Positions 41,474-51,238 of a DNA stretch of 64,000 nt are shown here, piece after piece; the stretch's first letter is position 1, and each line of letters starts with the position of its first letter. The DNA lies in the NCBI GenBank assembly GCA_017522945.1, contig JAFWXT010000001.1, positions 47,234 through 111,233 on the forward strand, in the 5' to 3' direction. A program made the translations under genes and the position numbers. The stretch is from Clostridia bacterium. Its GTDB lineage: Bacteria > Bacillota > Clostridia > Christensenellales > Borkfalkiaceae. The notes under the pieces were generated by a model. That model searched no databases, had not been told where the DNA came from, and saw only the letters and a list, made by a program, of their open reading frames with translations.

Positions 41474-41663
41474 CGATGCATACAATTACTTGAACGGCAA
41501 ATTTTGAGTGTATAAAGAACGAATATTTATGCAAATTTATGCATAAAAATGCAAAAAATCGTTGAATATATGCTAAAAAGCTTGCATAAAAGTAGTTTAA
41601 AGCCTTTATAAGGCAAATAAAAATAGTTTAAAAAATTTTTTTTAATTTTTTGGAGGTAAAAAA

Positions 41664-44246
41664 ATGAAGAAACTTATCACTTTATTGTTGACAGTTGTTT
41701 TAGCTGCTTCTTGTTTCTTTGGTTGCCAAGGCAAGAAACCATCAAGCTCAACTTCTGATTCAACTTCTGTTGATCAACCAACTACTGGTGATTCATCGAG
41801 TTCAGACGATTCATCAAGTTCAAGTTCATCTGAGGATCAATTACCTGATTTACCTGAGTACTCTGAACCTGAAGAAGGTGTTTACACTTATCAAGATTCA
41901 GTTTCTATGCTTTCAAGCTCTTGGAACAGATTAACTTACCAAACTACAGATCAAGCATACCCACTTGATTTCATGTCTAGCGGTTTGTATTCATTCTTCT
42001 TTAATGATGATTTTAGTGGTTACGAAATCGTTCCTGAAATGGCTGCTGAAATGCCAGTTGACGTAACTGAAGCTGTAAAAACTGCTGATACAGAAAATAA
42101 GTACGGTATTCCTGAAGGAGCAACTGAAGGTTATGCTTATGAAATCGCTCTTAACCCTGCAGTTAAATTCCATACTGGTAAACTTATCAACGCTACTACA
42201 TGGGTAGAATCAATGAAGTTAATGTTAGACCCTGCTTTAGCTAACTATCGTGGTCCTGACTATTTCTCTGGTGATTTCGTTATCGCTAACGCATCTAAGG
42301 TTTACAATGCTAACACTGCAACAGTTTACGAAAGTGTTACTGCTGCTGGTTACAAGAATAACGCAGAAGCTTTAGCTGCTGGCGCAGTTCTTTGTGTTGA
42401 TATGTGGAATTTCTGGGGCTTAGAAGGTTGTGTTGATGAAAGCGGCAACGAATGTCCACAATGGGTTCCTGTAACCGATACTACTTTATATAGAGACCTT
42501 GCTGTTGCAGAAGGTGAAAGTGGTGATTGGGTTTCAGCTGCTATGATCTATGGTGCTTACAGTGGATACTTAGATGTCGGTGGTGGTTATGATGCTTACT
42601 GTGCAGTTAAAATTGATAACGAACATTTTGGTTATAAATGGTCAGATGGTGTAGGTCTTTATGCTAAAGACGATTACACTTTAGTTCTTGTATTAGAAAA
42701 ACAACTTGCTGGTTTCAACCTACTTTATAACTTAAGCGGTAGCTGGGTTGTTGACGTTGAAGCTTACAGAGCATCTTTAACACCAATCGAAGGTACTAAC
42801 GCATACTCAAGCACCTACGGCACAAGCGTAGAAACTTCTTACAGCTATGGTCCTTACAAACTAGTTAAATACCAAAAAGATAAATTCATGCGTTTTGAAA
42901 GAAACGAAAATTGGTGGGGTTACACCGATGGTAAACACGAATACGTTGACCCTGTTGATGGCGAAACTTATGATATGTACATGACTGACGTTATCGAAAC
43001 ACGTGTTGTTGCTGAAGCAACTACTAGAAAGATGATGTTCATGAAAGGCTTATTAATGGGTTACGGCTTACAATCTGAAGACTACGATTCACTTCGTGGT
43101 TCAGAATACGCTTACGCTACTCCATCTGAAACTATCTTCTTCTTCATCTTCAACGGTCACCTTGAAGCTATCCGTGAACGTGAATCTGCTGAAGACTTTG
43201 ATCAAGCTCAATACGACTTAGAAACAATGACTTTAACTACTTTCAGAAAAGCAGTTGCTCTTGTTTACGATAGAGAAAAATTCGCTTCTACAATCTCTCC
43301 ATCTCGTTCAGGTGGTTACGGCTTAATTGGTGAAGCTTACCTTTACGACCCAGAAAACGGTTTAAGATATCGTGATACTGATCAAGCTAAGAAAGCACTT
43401 TGCGAATTCTATAGCGTTGACGTTTCTAAATACGATTCTCTTGACGAAGCTGTTGATTCAATCACTGGTTACGATCCTGCTAAGGCTAAAGAATTATTTA
43501 CTGAAGCATTTGAAGAAGCTCTTGAAAAAGGCTACATTACTGACGCTAATAACGACGGTAAGTGTGACCAAACTATCGAAATCGAATACGCTTCTTCAGC
43601 TACTTCTTCATTCATCACTAAGACTTTAGAATACCTAAATCTTGAACTTTCAAAAGTTTTAGAAGGTACTCCATTCGAAGGTAAGATTTCATTCTATGAA
43701 TCTGCTCCATACGGTGATGCTTGGTCTGATAAGATCCGTGAAGGTATGTCTGATACAGTTTTAGGTGGTTGGTCTGGTTCAGCTCTTAACCCATTCAGCT
43801 TATCTGATTTATACGTTAACCCAGCAAAGGCTTACGACGCTAAATGGTTTGACGCTACTAAAGTAGAACTTACAATTGAAGTTGCTCCTACTAAGGGCGC
43901 TGAAAAAGAAGCAGTTACTATGACTTTAAAACAATGGTCAGATGCATTAAACGGCACTGAAGTTACTACTGACGCTGGTACATTCAACTTTGGTGAAGCT
44001 TCTGCTGACGTTAATACAAGACTTGATATCTTATCTGCTATCGAAGTTACAGTTCTTAACACTTACGACTACATTCCTATGTTACAAGATGGTTCACTTG
44101 CACTTCTTTCTAAGCAAGTTTACTACGTAGTTGAAGAATACAACCCAGTTATGGGCCGTGGTGGTATTACTTACTTAAAGTATAACTACGACGATAAGGC
44201 TTGGGCTGATTACGTTGCTTCTCAAGGCGGTACACTTCAATACTAA
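41664..44246 (+). CDS. oppA: oligopeptide ABC transporter substrate-binding lipoprotein
   Basis: An 860-residue extracytoplasmic solute-binding protein, large for the family (usually 520-650). The lipoprotein signal ends in CFFGC (lipidated cysteine near 21). A serine/aspartate-rich linker (about 26-60) spaces it from the membrane. The SBP_bac_5 fold follows, with typical KFHTGKLINATTWVES, TRKMMFMKG and the late SALNPFSLSDLYVNP. Near residue 630, DANNDGKCD resembles a calcium-binding DxNxDGxxD loop. It heads the opp operon. A strong hairpin after the stop probably raises oppA mRNA over the downstream genes. Substrate: probably peptides, inferred. Confidence 0.9.
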   Translation: MKKLITLLLTVVLAASCFFGCQGKKPSSSTSDSTSVDQPTTGDSSSSDDSSSSSSSEDQLPDLPEYSEPEEGVYTYQDSVSMLSSSWNRLTYQTTDQAYPLDFMSSGLYSFFFNDDFSGYEIVPEMAAEMPVDVTEAVKTADTENKYGIPEGATEGYAYEIALNPAVKFHTGKLINATTWVESMKLMLDPALANYRGPDYFSGDFVIANASKVYNANTATVYESVTAAGYKNNAEALAAGAVLCVDMWNFWGLEGCVDESGNECPQWVPVTDTTLYRDLAVAEGESGDWVSAAMIYGAYSGYLDVGGGYDAYCAVKIDNEHFGYKWSDGVGLYAKDDYTLVLVLEKQLAGFNLLYNLSGSWVVDVEAYRASLTPIEGTNAYSSTYGTSVETSYSYGPYKLVKYQKDKFMRFERNENWWGYTDGKHEYVDPVDGETYDMYMTDVIETRVVAEATTRKMMFMKGLLMGYGLQSEDYDSLRGSEYAYATPSETIFFFIFNGHLEAIRERESAEDFDQAQYDLETMTLTTFRKAVALVYDREKFASTISPSRSGGYGLIGEAYLYDPENGLRYRDTDQAKKALCEFYSVDVSKYDSLDEAVDSITGYDPAKAKELFTEAFEEALEKGYITDANNDGKCDQTIEIEYASSATSSFITKTLEYLNLELSKVLEGTPFEGKISFYESAPYGDAWSDKIREGMSDTVLGGWSGSALNPFSLSDLYVNPAKAYDAKWFDATKVELTIEVAPTKGAEKEAVTMTLKQWSDALNGTEVTTDAGTFNFGEASADVNTRLDILSAIEVTVLNTYDYIPMLQDGSLALLSKQVYYVVEEYNPVMGRGGITYLKYNYDDKAWADYVASQGGTLQY

Positions 44247-44292
44247 GATTTAGTTTTTAACTGATAATCTAAGTTAACATTAATTATATGGT

Positions 44293-44321
44293 ACATTACC
44301 GAGGCTTAGCCTCGGTAATGT
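44293..44321 (+). terminator. intercistronic stem-loop between oppA and oppB
   Basis: A 13-bp perfect stem, ACATTACCGAGGC/GCCTCGGTAATGT, with a TTA loop and no T run. It fits a partial terminator or mRNA-stabilising hairpin of the kind that gives excess binding protein over permease. Confidence 0.7.
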
Positions 44322-44479
44322 ATTGTGTATTAAGAAAAAAATATCGGTTATATTTTTTTAAAAAAGGGCATTAAAATTATCACTAATTGAAATAATGCCT
44401 AACAAAAATATTTAATGGTTTGTTTTAACGTGAATTTTAGTTTTTTAGAATTTAGGTTAAAACAAATTTGGAGGTTTTT

Positions 44480-45433
44480 ATGCTAAAATACGTATTGCAA
44501 AGAATTGTGCTAATGTTTTTTACTTTGCTAATAATATTAAGCATGTGTTTTATTCTTGTAAGATTATTGCCACCGGTTAAACTTCCTCAAGGGGATCCTC
44601 ATACCGCTGCAATTGAGTTACAAAGGGAATTGTTGGGCTATAATAAGCCATTATTGGTTCAGCTTGGAATATTTTACAAAAACATTTTCCTTAAATGGGA
44701 ATGGGGTGTTAGTGATAAGTTATATTTAGGTCAAAAAGTATGGCCTATATTTATCGAAAAGTTACCCGCAACGGCGATTGTTAACTTATATTCTATTTTA
44801 TTAAGTATTCCTATCGGTATTATTTTTGGTATAGTTGCTGCGCTTAAAAAGAATAGCTGGTTAGACTATACTATTTCAACTTCAACAATGGTTGTTATTT
44901 CGGTACCATCGTTTGTTTACGCCTTTTTAATTCAGTTCTTCTTCTCATATAAGTTAGATATATTCCCATTTCAAATGAAAGAGGGAACAGATTTCTTTAC
45001 ATGGGATATGTTTGTTTCAATGTTACCTGCGGTTCTTTCACTTTCTTTTGGTGTTATTGCAGGCTTTACAAGAACAACAAGAGCCGAACTTTCAGAAGTT
45101 TTAACAAGCGAATTTATGCTACTTGCAAGAACTAAGGGCTTAACACGCGCTCAAGCAACCGTTCGTCACGCTCTTAAAAACTGTATGGTAGTTATTGTGC
45201 CTGCAATTTTTGGTGAGTTTATCGGTATTATGAGTGGCTCGCTTATTATCGAGCAAATATTCGCTGTTCCAGGCGTTGGCGGTTTATACTTAAATTCAAT
45301 CAATGGTAGAGACTATCCTATGTTTATGCTATTAACCTCTTTCTATACGACAATTGGTTTAGCTGCAGGTATTATCGTTGATATATCTTACGGATTTATT
45401 GATCCAAGAATAAGAATGGGTTCGAGGAAATAA
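44480..45433 (+). CDS. oppB: oligopeptide ABC transporter permease OppB
   Basis: A 317-residue membrane protein with six predicted helices. The start is ATG 44480 after TTTGGAGGTTTTT; an earlier in-frame TTG at 44468 lies inside the ribosome-binding site. Typical DppB/OppB elements: YVLQRIVLMFFTLLIILSM at the N-terminus and, near the end, the EAA-like coupling loop TTRAELSEVLTSEFMLLARTKGL followed by VPAIFGEFIGIMSGSLIIEQIFAVPGVG. It pairs with OppC to form the pore. Length is normal, unlike the other membrane partner. Confidence 0.93.
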   Translation: MLKYVLQRIVLMFFTLLIILSMCFILVRLLPPVKLPQGDPHTAAIELQRELLGYNKPLLVQLGIFYKNIFLKWEWGVSDKLYLGQKVWPIFIEKLPATAIVNLYSILLSIPIGIIFGIVAALKKNSWLDYTISTSTMVVISVPSFVYAFLIQFFFSYKLDIFPFQMKEGTDFFTWDMFVSMLPAVLSLSFGVIAGFTRTTRAELSEVLTSEFMLLARTKGLTRAQATVRHALKNCMVVIVPAIFGEFIGIMSGSLIIEQIFAVPGVGGLYLNSINGRDYPMFMLLTSFYTTIGLAAGIIVDISYGFIDPRIRMGSRK

Positions 45434-45435
45434 TT

Positions 45436-47016
45436 ATGAACAATACTACTAATAACAAACTTAATAATATTCCTAAAAACCTGTTTGTTTTTGCTAACGA
45501 TGGTGAACGCATACACGACGAAAAGTTAAAAACTAAAGCACGCGGTTTTTTAAAGGATGCATTTTACAGGTTTAAAAAGAATAAATCTTCGGTTATCGCC
45601 GCGTTTATTATTATCTTCTTAGTTTTATTTGCAATCTTTTCACCAGTAATTTCACCATATACTTTACAAGATAAAAATATTACTGAAGTATTCTTTTACG
45701 AAGCTCCACCTTTTATTGAAAGCATTGCAGAAAAAAATCTTGGTATTTTCGATGGTGGCGCAAAACGTGATAGTATTAACGATTTTACTTATAACAAGTA
45801 TATGGCAATCTATAAAGAAACGGGCTTAAATCCAGTTATTTCAATAGATAAAACCATAACAACAAAAGTTATATATCGTGGGCAAGAGAGGGAAGAACAT
45901 TATTATTCTTTAACTAATAACGCATACTATGAAAAGGGTGCTGAGTTTAGAACAATGACTGTTGAAGAATTTTATAAAATTCAACAATATTCAATTGAAA
46001 ACAATATTCAAGTTATTTTACCATACGTTCACAAAAACGATATTAAAAAGATTGACGACGCTGATATCTGGTACAAGGTTACCGATAATAAAGGAACTCC
46101 ACAACTTAAAGACGTAAACGGCGACGGTGTTAAAGACGTTAACGACTACGTTCCTGCATATTCAACTGCTAAAGATAAGAGTGGTGTTGATAACTCTGTT
46201 CCACTTAAACGCGTTGCAGGTGATGATGGTTCTTATATTTATAGTTATGCTAAAGGCTCTGCCGTTCACGTAAGAGTTAACTATTATAACTATTACACAT
46301 ACTTATATGGCCACGAACCAATGTATATTTTCGGTACAACCGAAGGTGGATACTGCTTATTTGAAGCTATTGGTCAAGGTGCAAGATTCTCGCTAATTTT
46401 TGCGGTTATCGTTGCAAGTATCAATATGTTCTTAGGTATTATTTACGGCTCTATCGAAGGTTACTTTGGTGGAACAACAGATATGGTTATGGAACGTATT
46501 TCAGATATTTTATCAGGCGTTCCAACAATGGTTGTTGTTACATTATTCCAATTACACTTAGCGCAAAAAGTAGGGCCTGTTCCATCATTCCTGTTTGCAT
46601 ATATAATGACGGGGTGGATAGGTATGGCAAGCTTAACGCGTAAGCAGTTCTATCGTTTTAAAGGTCAAGAATACGTTCTTGCTTCAAGAACTTTAGGTGC
46701 TCGCGATACGCGTATTATGTTTAAGCACATATTCCCTAACTCGCTTGGTACTATTATTACAAGCTGTGCGCTTGTTATTCCTGGCGTTATCGGTAGTGAA
46801 ACAACGCTTACTTACCTTGGTATTATCGACCTTAGTAAAGTAACGGGTACATCACTTGGCGTACTTATGCAACAAGGTCAAAACTCAATGTCAACTGCGC
46901 CACACTCAATGATTTTCCCTGCACTTTACTTTGCACTACTTATGATTGCGTTTAACCTATTTGGTAATGGTTTACGTGACGCATTTAACCCATCAACAAG
47001 AGGAGAGGAGGGCTGA
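45436..47016 (+). CDS. oppC: oligopeptide ABC transporter permease OppC with large external insertion
   Basis: 526 residues against about 300 for usual OppC. The N-terminal OppC region and first helix (about 52-72, SSVIAAFIIIFLVLFAIFSP) are followed by about 225 extra residues before the second helix near 318. The insertion should lie outside the cell. It includes DVNGDGVKDVND (226-237), an exact dockerin/EF-hand-type calcium loop. The remaining transmembrane part is normal, with EYVLASRTLGARDTRIMFKHIFPNS as the ATPase-coupling loop. GAGG precedes the ATG, 2 bp after oppB. Confidence 0.92.
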   Translation: MNNTTNNKLNNIPKNLFVFANDGERIHDEKLKTKARGFLKDAFYRFKKNKSSVIAAFIIIFLVLFAIFSPVISPYTLQDKNITEVFFYEAPPFIESIAEKNLGIFDGGAKRDSINDFTYNKYMAIYKETGLNPVISIDKTITTKVIYRGQEREEHYYSLTNNAYYEKGAEFRTMTVEEFYKIQQYSIENNIQVILPYVHKNDIKKIDDADIWYKVTDNKGTPQLKDVNGDGVKDVNDYVPAYSTAKDKSGVDNSVPLKRVAGDDGSYIYSYAKGSAVHVRVNYYNYYTYLYGHEPMYIFGTTEGGYCLFEAIGQGARFSLIFAVIVASINMFLGIIYGSIEGYFGGTTDMVMERISDILSGVPTMVVVTLFQLHLAQKVGPVPSFLFAYIMTGWIGMASLTRKQFYRFKGQEYVLASRTLGARDTRIMFKHIFPNSLGTIITSCALVIPGVIGSETTLTYLGIIDLSKVTGTSLGVLMQQGQNSMSTAPHSMIFPALYFALLMIAFNLFGNGLRDAFNPSTRGEEG

Positions 47017-47019
47017 TAA

Positions 47020-49185
47020 ATGGATAAAAAATTAGAAGTCAGAGATCTTCGAATCTCCTTTAAAACTCAAAACGGTAAAGTACAAGCCGTTCGTGATATC
47101 AATTTCGATTTATACAAGGGCGAAACGTTAGCAATCGTTGGCGAATCGGGATCTGGTAAATCGGTTACTTCAAAAACTATACTTGGTATTTTAGCGGGTA
47201 ACGCACTTGTCGAGGGCGGTGAAGTTATTTACGATGGTCAAGATTTATTAAAGATTACGGAAGAAGATTTTCACGCTATTCGTGGCGATAAAATCGCAAT
47301 GATCTTCCAAGATCCTATGTCAAGCTTAAACCCTATCGTTCGTATCGGTCGTCAACTTACCGAAGCAATGATATTAAAGGGCAAACAACGCCAAAAAAGT
47401 AGCCGTAAAGACTTTAATAAAAAACTTAAACTTTTAGAAAAGTTTATTATCGAAGCTACTGCAAATAATAGCGATGAAGAAAAGGCTGTTAGCAAAAAGG
47501 TTGATGATTTTGATAAGTTTGAATATAAGCATCTTCAACTTGAAGGCGCTTATAACGTAGCTTATCAAGCTGCAAGCGAATCAATCGAAGAATTAAAGAA
47601 CTTAATTTTCGAGCTTGAAAAGAATGCAGTTTTACCAAAACTTGTTGATAATAGAGTTGCATTAATCTTACAAACTGCTAAAAAGGCAGTTTCTCGCTAC
47701 GTTGTTCATAGCGACGCTGAACGCTATAAAGAACTTTTAGTTTCTGTTAAGGCAGAAAGTAAGTTGGTTAAAGAAAGTAAAGATTGCTCGGTTGTAATTG
47801 CTCAACTTAAAGAAATGCTTGAAATTTTACAAACTGCAGTTAATTACGTTCAACCTAACTTCTTTGCAATGGGTTACTATTTAACGTTTAGCGATAAAGA
47901 ACTTCCTGAAATGTCTGTCACTGAACTTAACGTATTTTTACGTAAGTATTTAGATGATAATTTCATGCTTGATTTTATCGCGCTTGCTAAGCAAGGTATT
48001 GAACGTTCATTCTTTAACTCGTTAGAACTTAAAAAGCAAGTTATTGCTTTAATCGATGAAGTTTTACCTGTTTTTGAAAAAGACGTTTTAGATAAAACAG
48101 AATGCAATAACGCTGTTAAACAACTTGTTAACCTAACCGAAGCTTCTATTGATAGATTAGCTTTAAAGAAGGATAGCGTTGCTTATACTTTCGGCGTTGC
48201 GCTTAAAAACGCGGTTAAAACTTATTTTGGAGCGGAAGCTCACAATAAAAAACAAACTAAAATTTACGAACAAGCTCAAAAGAAATACGATAAGATTATT
48301 GCTAAGGGCGAAACTCCTGATTGGCAAGTTACTCCACCTTCAATTATCGATTACGATTTTGCAAAGGCTAATATTATTAAAATTATTAAGAAATTAAAGG
48401 ATAATTACCTTCTTGCAATCGATCAATCGGTAAGCTTTAAGTTTGATGAAGAAACGGTTGCTATGATCGACTATCTAAAGTCAAAAGCTGCAGGTGTTGT
48501 TCATAAAGTAACACCTTCTATGGCTAAACATAGAGCAATTAAGCTTATGGAAGAAGTTGGTATTCCTGAACCAAGAAAGAGATTTAAACAATATCCGTTT
48601 GAATTTTCAGGTGGTATGAGACAACGTATAGTTATAGCTATCGCGCTTGCTGCCGACCCCGATATTCTTATTTGCGACGAACCTACAACAGCGCTCGACG
48701 TTACTATTCAAGCGCAAATTCTTGAGCTTATTAACAAGCTAAAGGCTGAACGTCAACTTTCGGTTATCTTCATTACGCACGACTTAGGTGTTGTTGCTAA
48801 TATGGCAGACCGTATTGCCGTTATGTACGCAGGTAAAATCGTTGAATACGGTACAAGTGAAGAAGTATTCTATGATCCACGTCACCCATACACTTGGGCG
48901 TTACTTGCTTCGATGCCCGACCTTGATACTAACGAAAAACTTGAAGCTATTCCTGGTACTCCGCCTAATATGATTTACCCACCTAAAGGTGATGCTTTCG
49001 CGGAAAGAAATAAGTATGCACTTAAGATAGATTTTGAAATGCAACCACCTATGTTTGAAGTTTCTGAAACTCACTCTGCTGCTACTTGGCTTTTACATCC
49101 AGATGCTCCAAAGGTTGATCCACCTAAGATTGTTACTGAAAGAATAGAAAGAATGAAAGCAAAAGGAGGTTCTTTAGATGGCTGA
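47020..49185 (+). CDS. oppD: oligopeptide ABC transporter ATPase OppD with about 375-residue insertion
   Basis: 721 residues against about 330 for typical OppD. Walker A GESGSGKS (about 41-48) and the Q-loop IFQDPMSSLNP (about 95-105) are normal. Then roughly residues 125-500 form a lysine/glutamate-rich, probably helical insertion inside the helical subdomain. After it come the signature FSGGMRQR (about 528), Walker B ILICDEPTTALD (about 547) and the family C-terminal peptide-transporter tail (HPYTWALLASMP). Both catalytic halves are intact and in frame, so it should be active. Strong AGGAGG ahead of ATG; it overlaps oppF by 8 bp. Confidence 0.92.
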   Translation: MDKKLEVRDLRISFKTQNGKVQAVRDINFDLYKGETLAIVGESGSGKSVTSKTILGILAGNALVEGGEVIYDGQDLLKITEEDFHAIRGDKIAMIFQDPMSSLNPIVRIGRQLTEAMILKGKQRQKSSRKDFNKKLKLLEKFIIEATANNSDEEKAVSKKVDDFDKFEYKHLQLEGAYNVAYQAASESIEELKNLIFELEKNAVLPKLVDNRVALILQTAKKAVSRYVVHSDAERYKELLVSVKAESKLVKESKDCSVVIAQLKEMLEILQTAVNYVQPNFFAMGYYLTFSDKELPEMSVTELNVFLRKYLDDNFMLDFIALAKQGIERSFFNSLELKKQVIALIDEVLPVFEKDVLDKTECNNAVKQLVNLTEASIDRLALKKDSVAYTFGVALKNAVKTYFGAEAHNKKQTKIYEQAQKKYDKIIAKGETPDWQVTPPSIIDYDFAKANIIKIIKKLKDNYLLAIDQSVSFKFDEETVAMIDYLKSKAAGVVHKVTPSMAKHRAIKLMEEVGIPEPRKRFKQYPFEFSGGMRQRIVIAIALAADPDILICDEPTTALDVTIQAQILELINKLKAERQLSVIFITHDLGVVANMADRIAVMYAGKIVEYGTSEEVFYDPRHPYTWALLASMPDLDTNEKLEAIPGTPPNMIYPPKGDAFAERNKYALKIDFEMQPPMFEVSETHSAATWLLHPDAPKVDPPKIVTERIERMKAKGGSLDG

Positions 49186-50422
49186 AGTTAATAATAACGA
49201 AGTTTTGTTAAAAATCGAGAACCTTTGTCAATTCTTTAAAATGGGACGAATGGAGCTTAAAGCTGTTAATAACGTTTCTTTTGAAATTAAAAAAGGCGAA
49301 GTTTTTGGCTTAGTTGGTGAATCGGGTTGCGGTAAAACTACTACCGGTAGAACTATTATCAAGCTTTATAATGCTACAAGCGGTAACGTTTACTTTAAAG
49401 GTAAACGTATCGTTGCGGGTACTCGTTCTTATAAAGACGCTATTAAAGCTAAACGCATTGAAGCAAACGCTGCAATCGAAGCTCTTGATTTAAACGACCC
49501 TGAATATACTGCTAAAAAAGATGCTATTAAGGCTGAAGCACAAGCATTTATTTCCGAACAAAGAAAGCTAATTGCAAGCGCTAACTTTGATCACAATAAC
49601 TGCGATAAAGAATACGCTAAAGAACAAGTTGCTTTAGTAAAAGAAAAATATGCTAAACTTTTAGCAGAAGCTTCAACTGAAGAAGAAAAGGCAGAGCTTA
49701 ATAAAAAGTATAGGGCAGACCTTAGAAAGGCTAAAAAAGCAAAAATCGTTACTCAAATTCAAATGATTTTCCAAGATCCTATCGCTTCTCTTGACCCTCG
49801 TATGACGGTTAAGGATATAATTGCCGAAGGTTTAATTATTAACGGTGAAAGAGATAAGAACGTTATTGAAGAAAAAGTTTACGAAATGCTTGAACTTATC
49901 GGCCTTGTTCGTGAACACGCTACGCGTTATCCACACGAATTCTCGGGTGGTCAACGTCAACGTATCGGTGTTGCTCGCGCTATTATTATGAACCCCGAAA
50001 TGATTATTGCCGACGAACCTGTTTCGGCATTAGACGTTTCTATTCAAGCACAAGTTATTAACCTTTTAAACGAGCTTCGTCAAAAAATGGGCTTAACACT
50101 TCTATTTATCGCGCACGACCTTTCAGTTGTTAAATACTTCTCAGATCGTATCGGTGTTATGTATTTCGGTAATATGGTTGAACTTGCTTCTTCAGAAGAA
50201 TTGTTCGCTCACCCTATGCATCCTTATACAAAATCATTGCTTTCTGCTATTCCTCTTCCAGACCCTGTTTATGAAAAGAAGAGAAAGAGAATCGTTTATA
50301 ATCCTTTAGCAGAGCACGATTATTCGGTTGATAAACCATCTATGCGTGAGGTTGTTCCAGGTCACTTTATTTACTGTAACGATGCAGAAGAAAAAAAATA
50401 CAAAGAAGAACTTACTAAATAG
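49178..50422 (+). CDS. oppF: oligopeptide ABC transporter ATPase OppF with charged insertion
   Basis: 414 residues against about 320. Walker A GESGCGKTTTGR (about 47-58) is followed, before the Q-loop, by about 90 extra residues (about 85-190) that are alanine/lysine/glutamate-rich and probably a coiled coil. The rest is regular: Q-loop MIFQDPIASLDPRM, signature FSGGQRQRIGVARA, Walker B MIIADEPVSALD and the tail AHPMHPYTKSLLSAIP. It forms the ATPase heterodimer with OppD. AAAGGAGG precedes the ATG inside the end of oppD. The insertion site differs from that in OppD. Confidence 0.92.
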   Translation: MAEVNNNEVLLKIENLCQFFKMGRMELKAVNNVSFEIKKGEVFGLVGESGCGKTTTGRTIIKLYNATSGNVYFKGKRIVAGTRSYKDAIKAKRIEANAAIEALDLNDPEYTAKKDAIKAEAQAFISEQRKLIASANFDHNNCDKEYAKEQVALVKEKYAKLLAEASTEEEKAELNKKYRADLRKAKKAKIVTQIQMIFQDPIASLDPRMTVKDIIAEGLIINGERDKNVIEEKVYEMLELIGLVREHATRYPHEFSGGQRQRIGVARAIIMNPEMIIADEPVSALDVSIQAQVINLLNELRQKMGLTLLFIAHDLSVVKYFSDRIGVMYFGNMVELASSEELFAHPMHPYTKSLLSAIPLPDPVYEKKRKRIVYNPLAEHDYSVDKPSMREVVPGHFIYCNDAEEKKYKEELTK

Positions 50423-50424
50423 TA

Positions 50425-50826
50425 ATGAAACAAAAAACTAAAAATTATTTAATTACTGCCATTGTAGCAACCGCTATTTGCTTTATAATACTTATTGCAT
50501 ACAATATTTTCGCCCTAAAAGGCGCTAAACTTATAATGAAAGTATTGTGTGATGCTTTTTTCCTAACAGGCTTTATGTTCGTTGGTACTGGCGCGTTAGT
50601 ATTTTGTGCCTCTAAGGGCGCGTTCGACGCTATTTCATATTTGTTTCATAGCTTGTTCGTTACTCATAACTGGTCAAAAACTAAATTTAAAGATAGACAA
50701 ACGTATGGTGATTACGTTGAAGAAAAAAGGTCTAAAAATAAACCGCTTCCAATCCATATTTTTGTTGTTGACTTAGTTTTTGTTGCGATTTCAGTGATTT
50801 TTCTTATTGTATATAACAACGTTTAA
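50425..50826 (+). CDS. DUF3899-like small membrane protein
   Basis: A 133-residue protein with three hydrophobic helices (about 8-28, 38-62, 110-130). It resembles the DUF3899 family, which has two N-terminal helices, a short charged loop (KFKDRQTYGDYVEEK) and a final helix. Function unknown. It begins 2 bp after the oppF stop without its own ribosome-binding site, so it is translated as the last gene of the opp operon. A terminator follows. Confidence 0.72.
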   Translation: MKQKTKNYLITAIVATAICFIILIAYNIFALKGAKLIMKVLCDAFFLTGFMFVGTGALVFCASKGAFDAISYLFHSLFVTHNWSKTKFKDRQTYGDYVEEKRSKNKPLPIHIFVVDLVFVAISVIFLIVYNNV

Positions 50827-50832
50827 TTTTGT

Positions 50833-50876
50833 TACCGCGCTAAAATACTTAATCGTTTTTTAGCGCGGTATTTTTT
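50833..50876 (+). terminator. terminator of the opp operon
   Basis: A 13-bp stem, TACCGCGCTAAAA/TTTTAGCGCGGTA, with a 12-nt loop and TTTTTT tail. Confidence 0.92.
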
Positions 50877-50917
50877 CAAAATAAATGCTTATAATCTTAA
50901 TTTAAGTAAAAATTTTT

Positions 50918-51178
50918 ATGGATAATAGTAAAGAAAATTTAAGAGAACAAATTGATTGTATAGATAGCCAAATTAGTTTGCTTTTACAAAAGCGTTTTGA
51001 ATGTGTTAAGCAAATTGGGCAATTTAAAAAGCAATATGGCTTAGTCGTAAAAGATGAGAAAAGAGAACTTAAAGTGCTTGAAAACGTTACTAAAAACTTT
51101 CAAGATGAAAGCGAAAAAGAGGCTGTAAAACACATTTATTCGGTTATTATCGAAGAGTGTATAAAAGCCCAAAAGTAG
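50918..51178 (+). CDS. chorismate mutase (AroQ class)
   Basis: An 86-residue all-helical enzyme converting chorismate to prephenate for phenylalanine and tyrosine. The pattern LREQIDCIDSQISLLLQKRFECVKQIGQFKK gives the conserved arginines (about 10 and 28) and lysine (about 39), and KDEKRELKVLENV the glutamate-containing helix. It is a free-standing AroQ domain. The upstream region has no evident ribosome-binding site (AAGTAAAAATTTTT). It sits between the opp terminator and the aminopeptidase gene, away from other aromatic genes. Confidence 0.85.
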   Translation: MDNSKENLREQIDCIDSQISLLLQKRFECVKQIGQFKKQYGLVVKDEKRELKVLENVTKNFQDESEKEAVKHIYSVIIEECIKAQK

Positions 51179-51205
51179 CCCTATAAGGCGATTAACGTAT
51201 GTTTA
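51171..51205 (+). repeat. intergenic repeat family, copy 5
   Basis: AAAAGTAGCCCTATAAGGCG-ATTAACGTATGTTTATC. The best match to the family consensus; overlaps the chorismate mutase stop. Confidence 0.7.
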
Positions 51206-51238
51206 TCGGGCTAAAATATAAAAACAAGAAGGTGTAAA

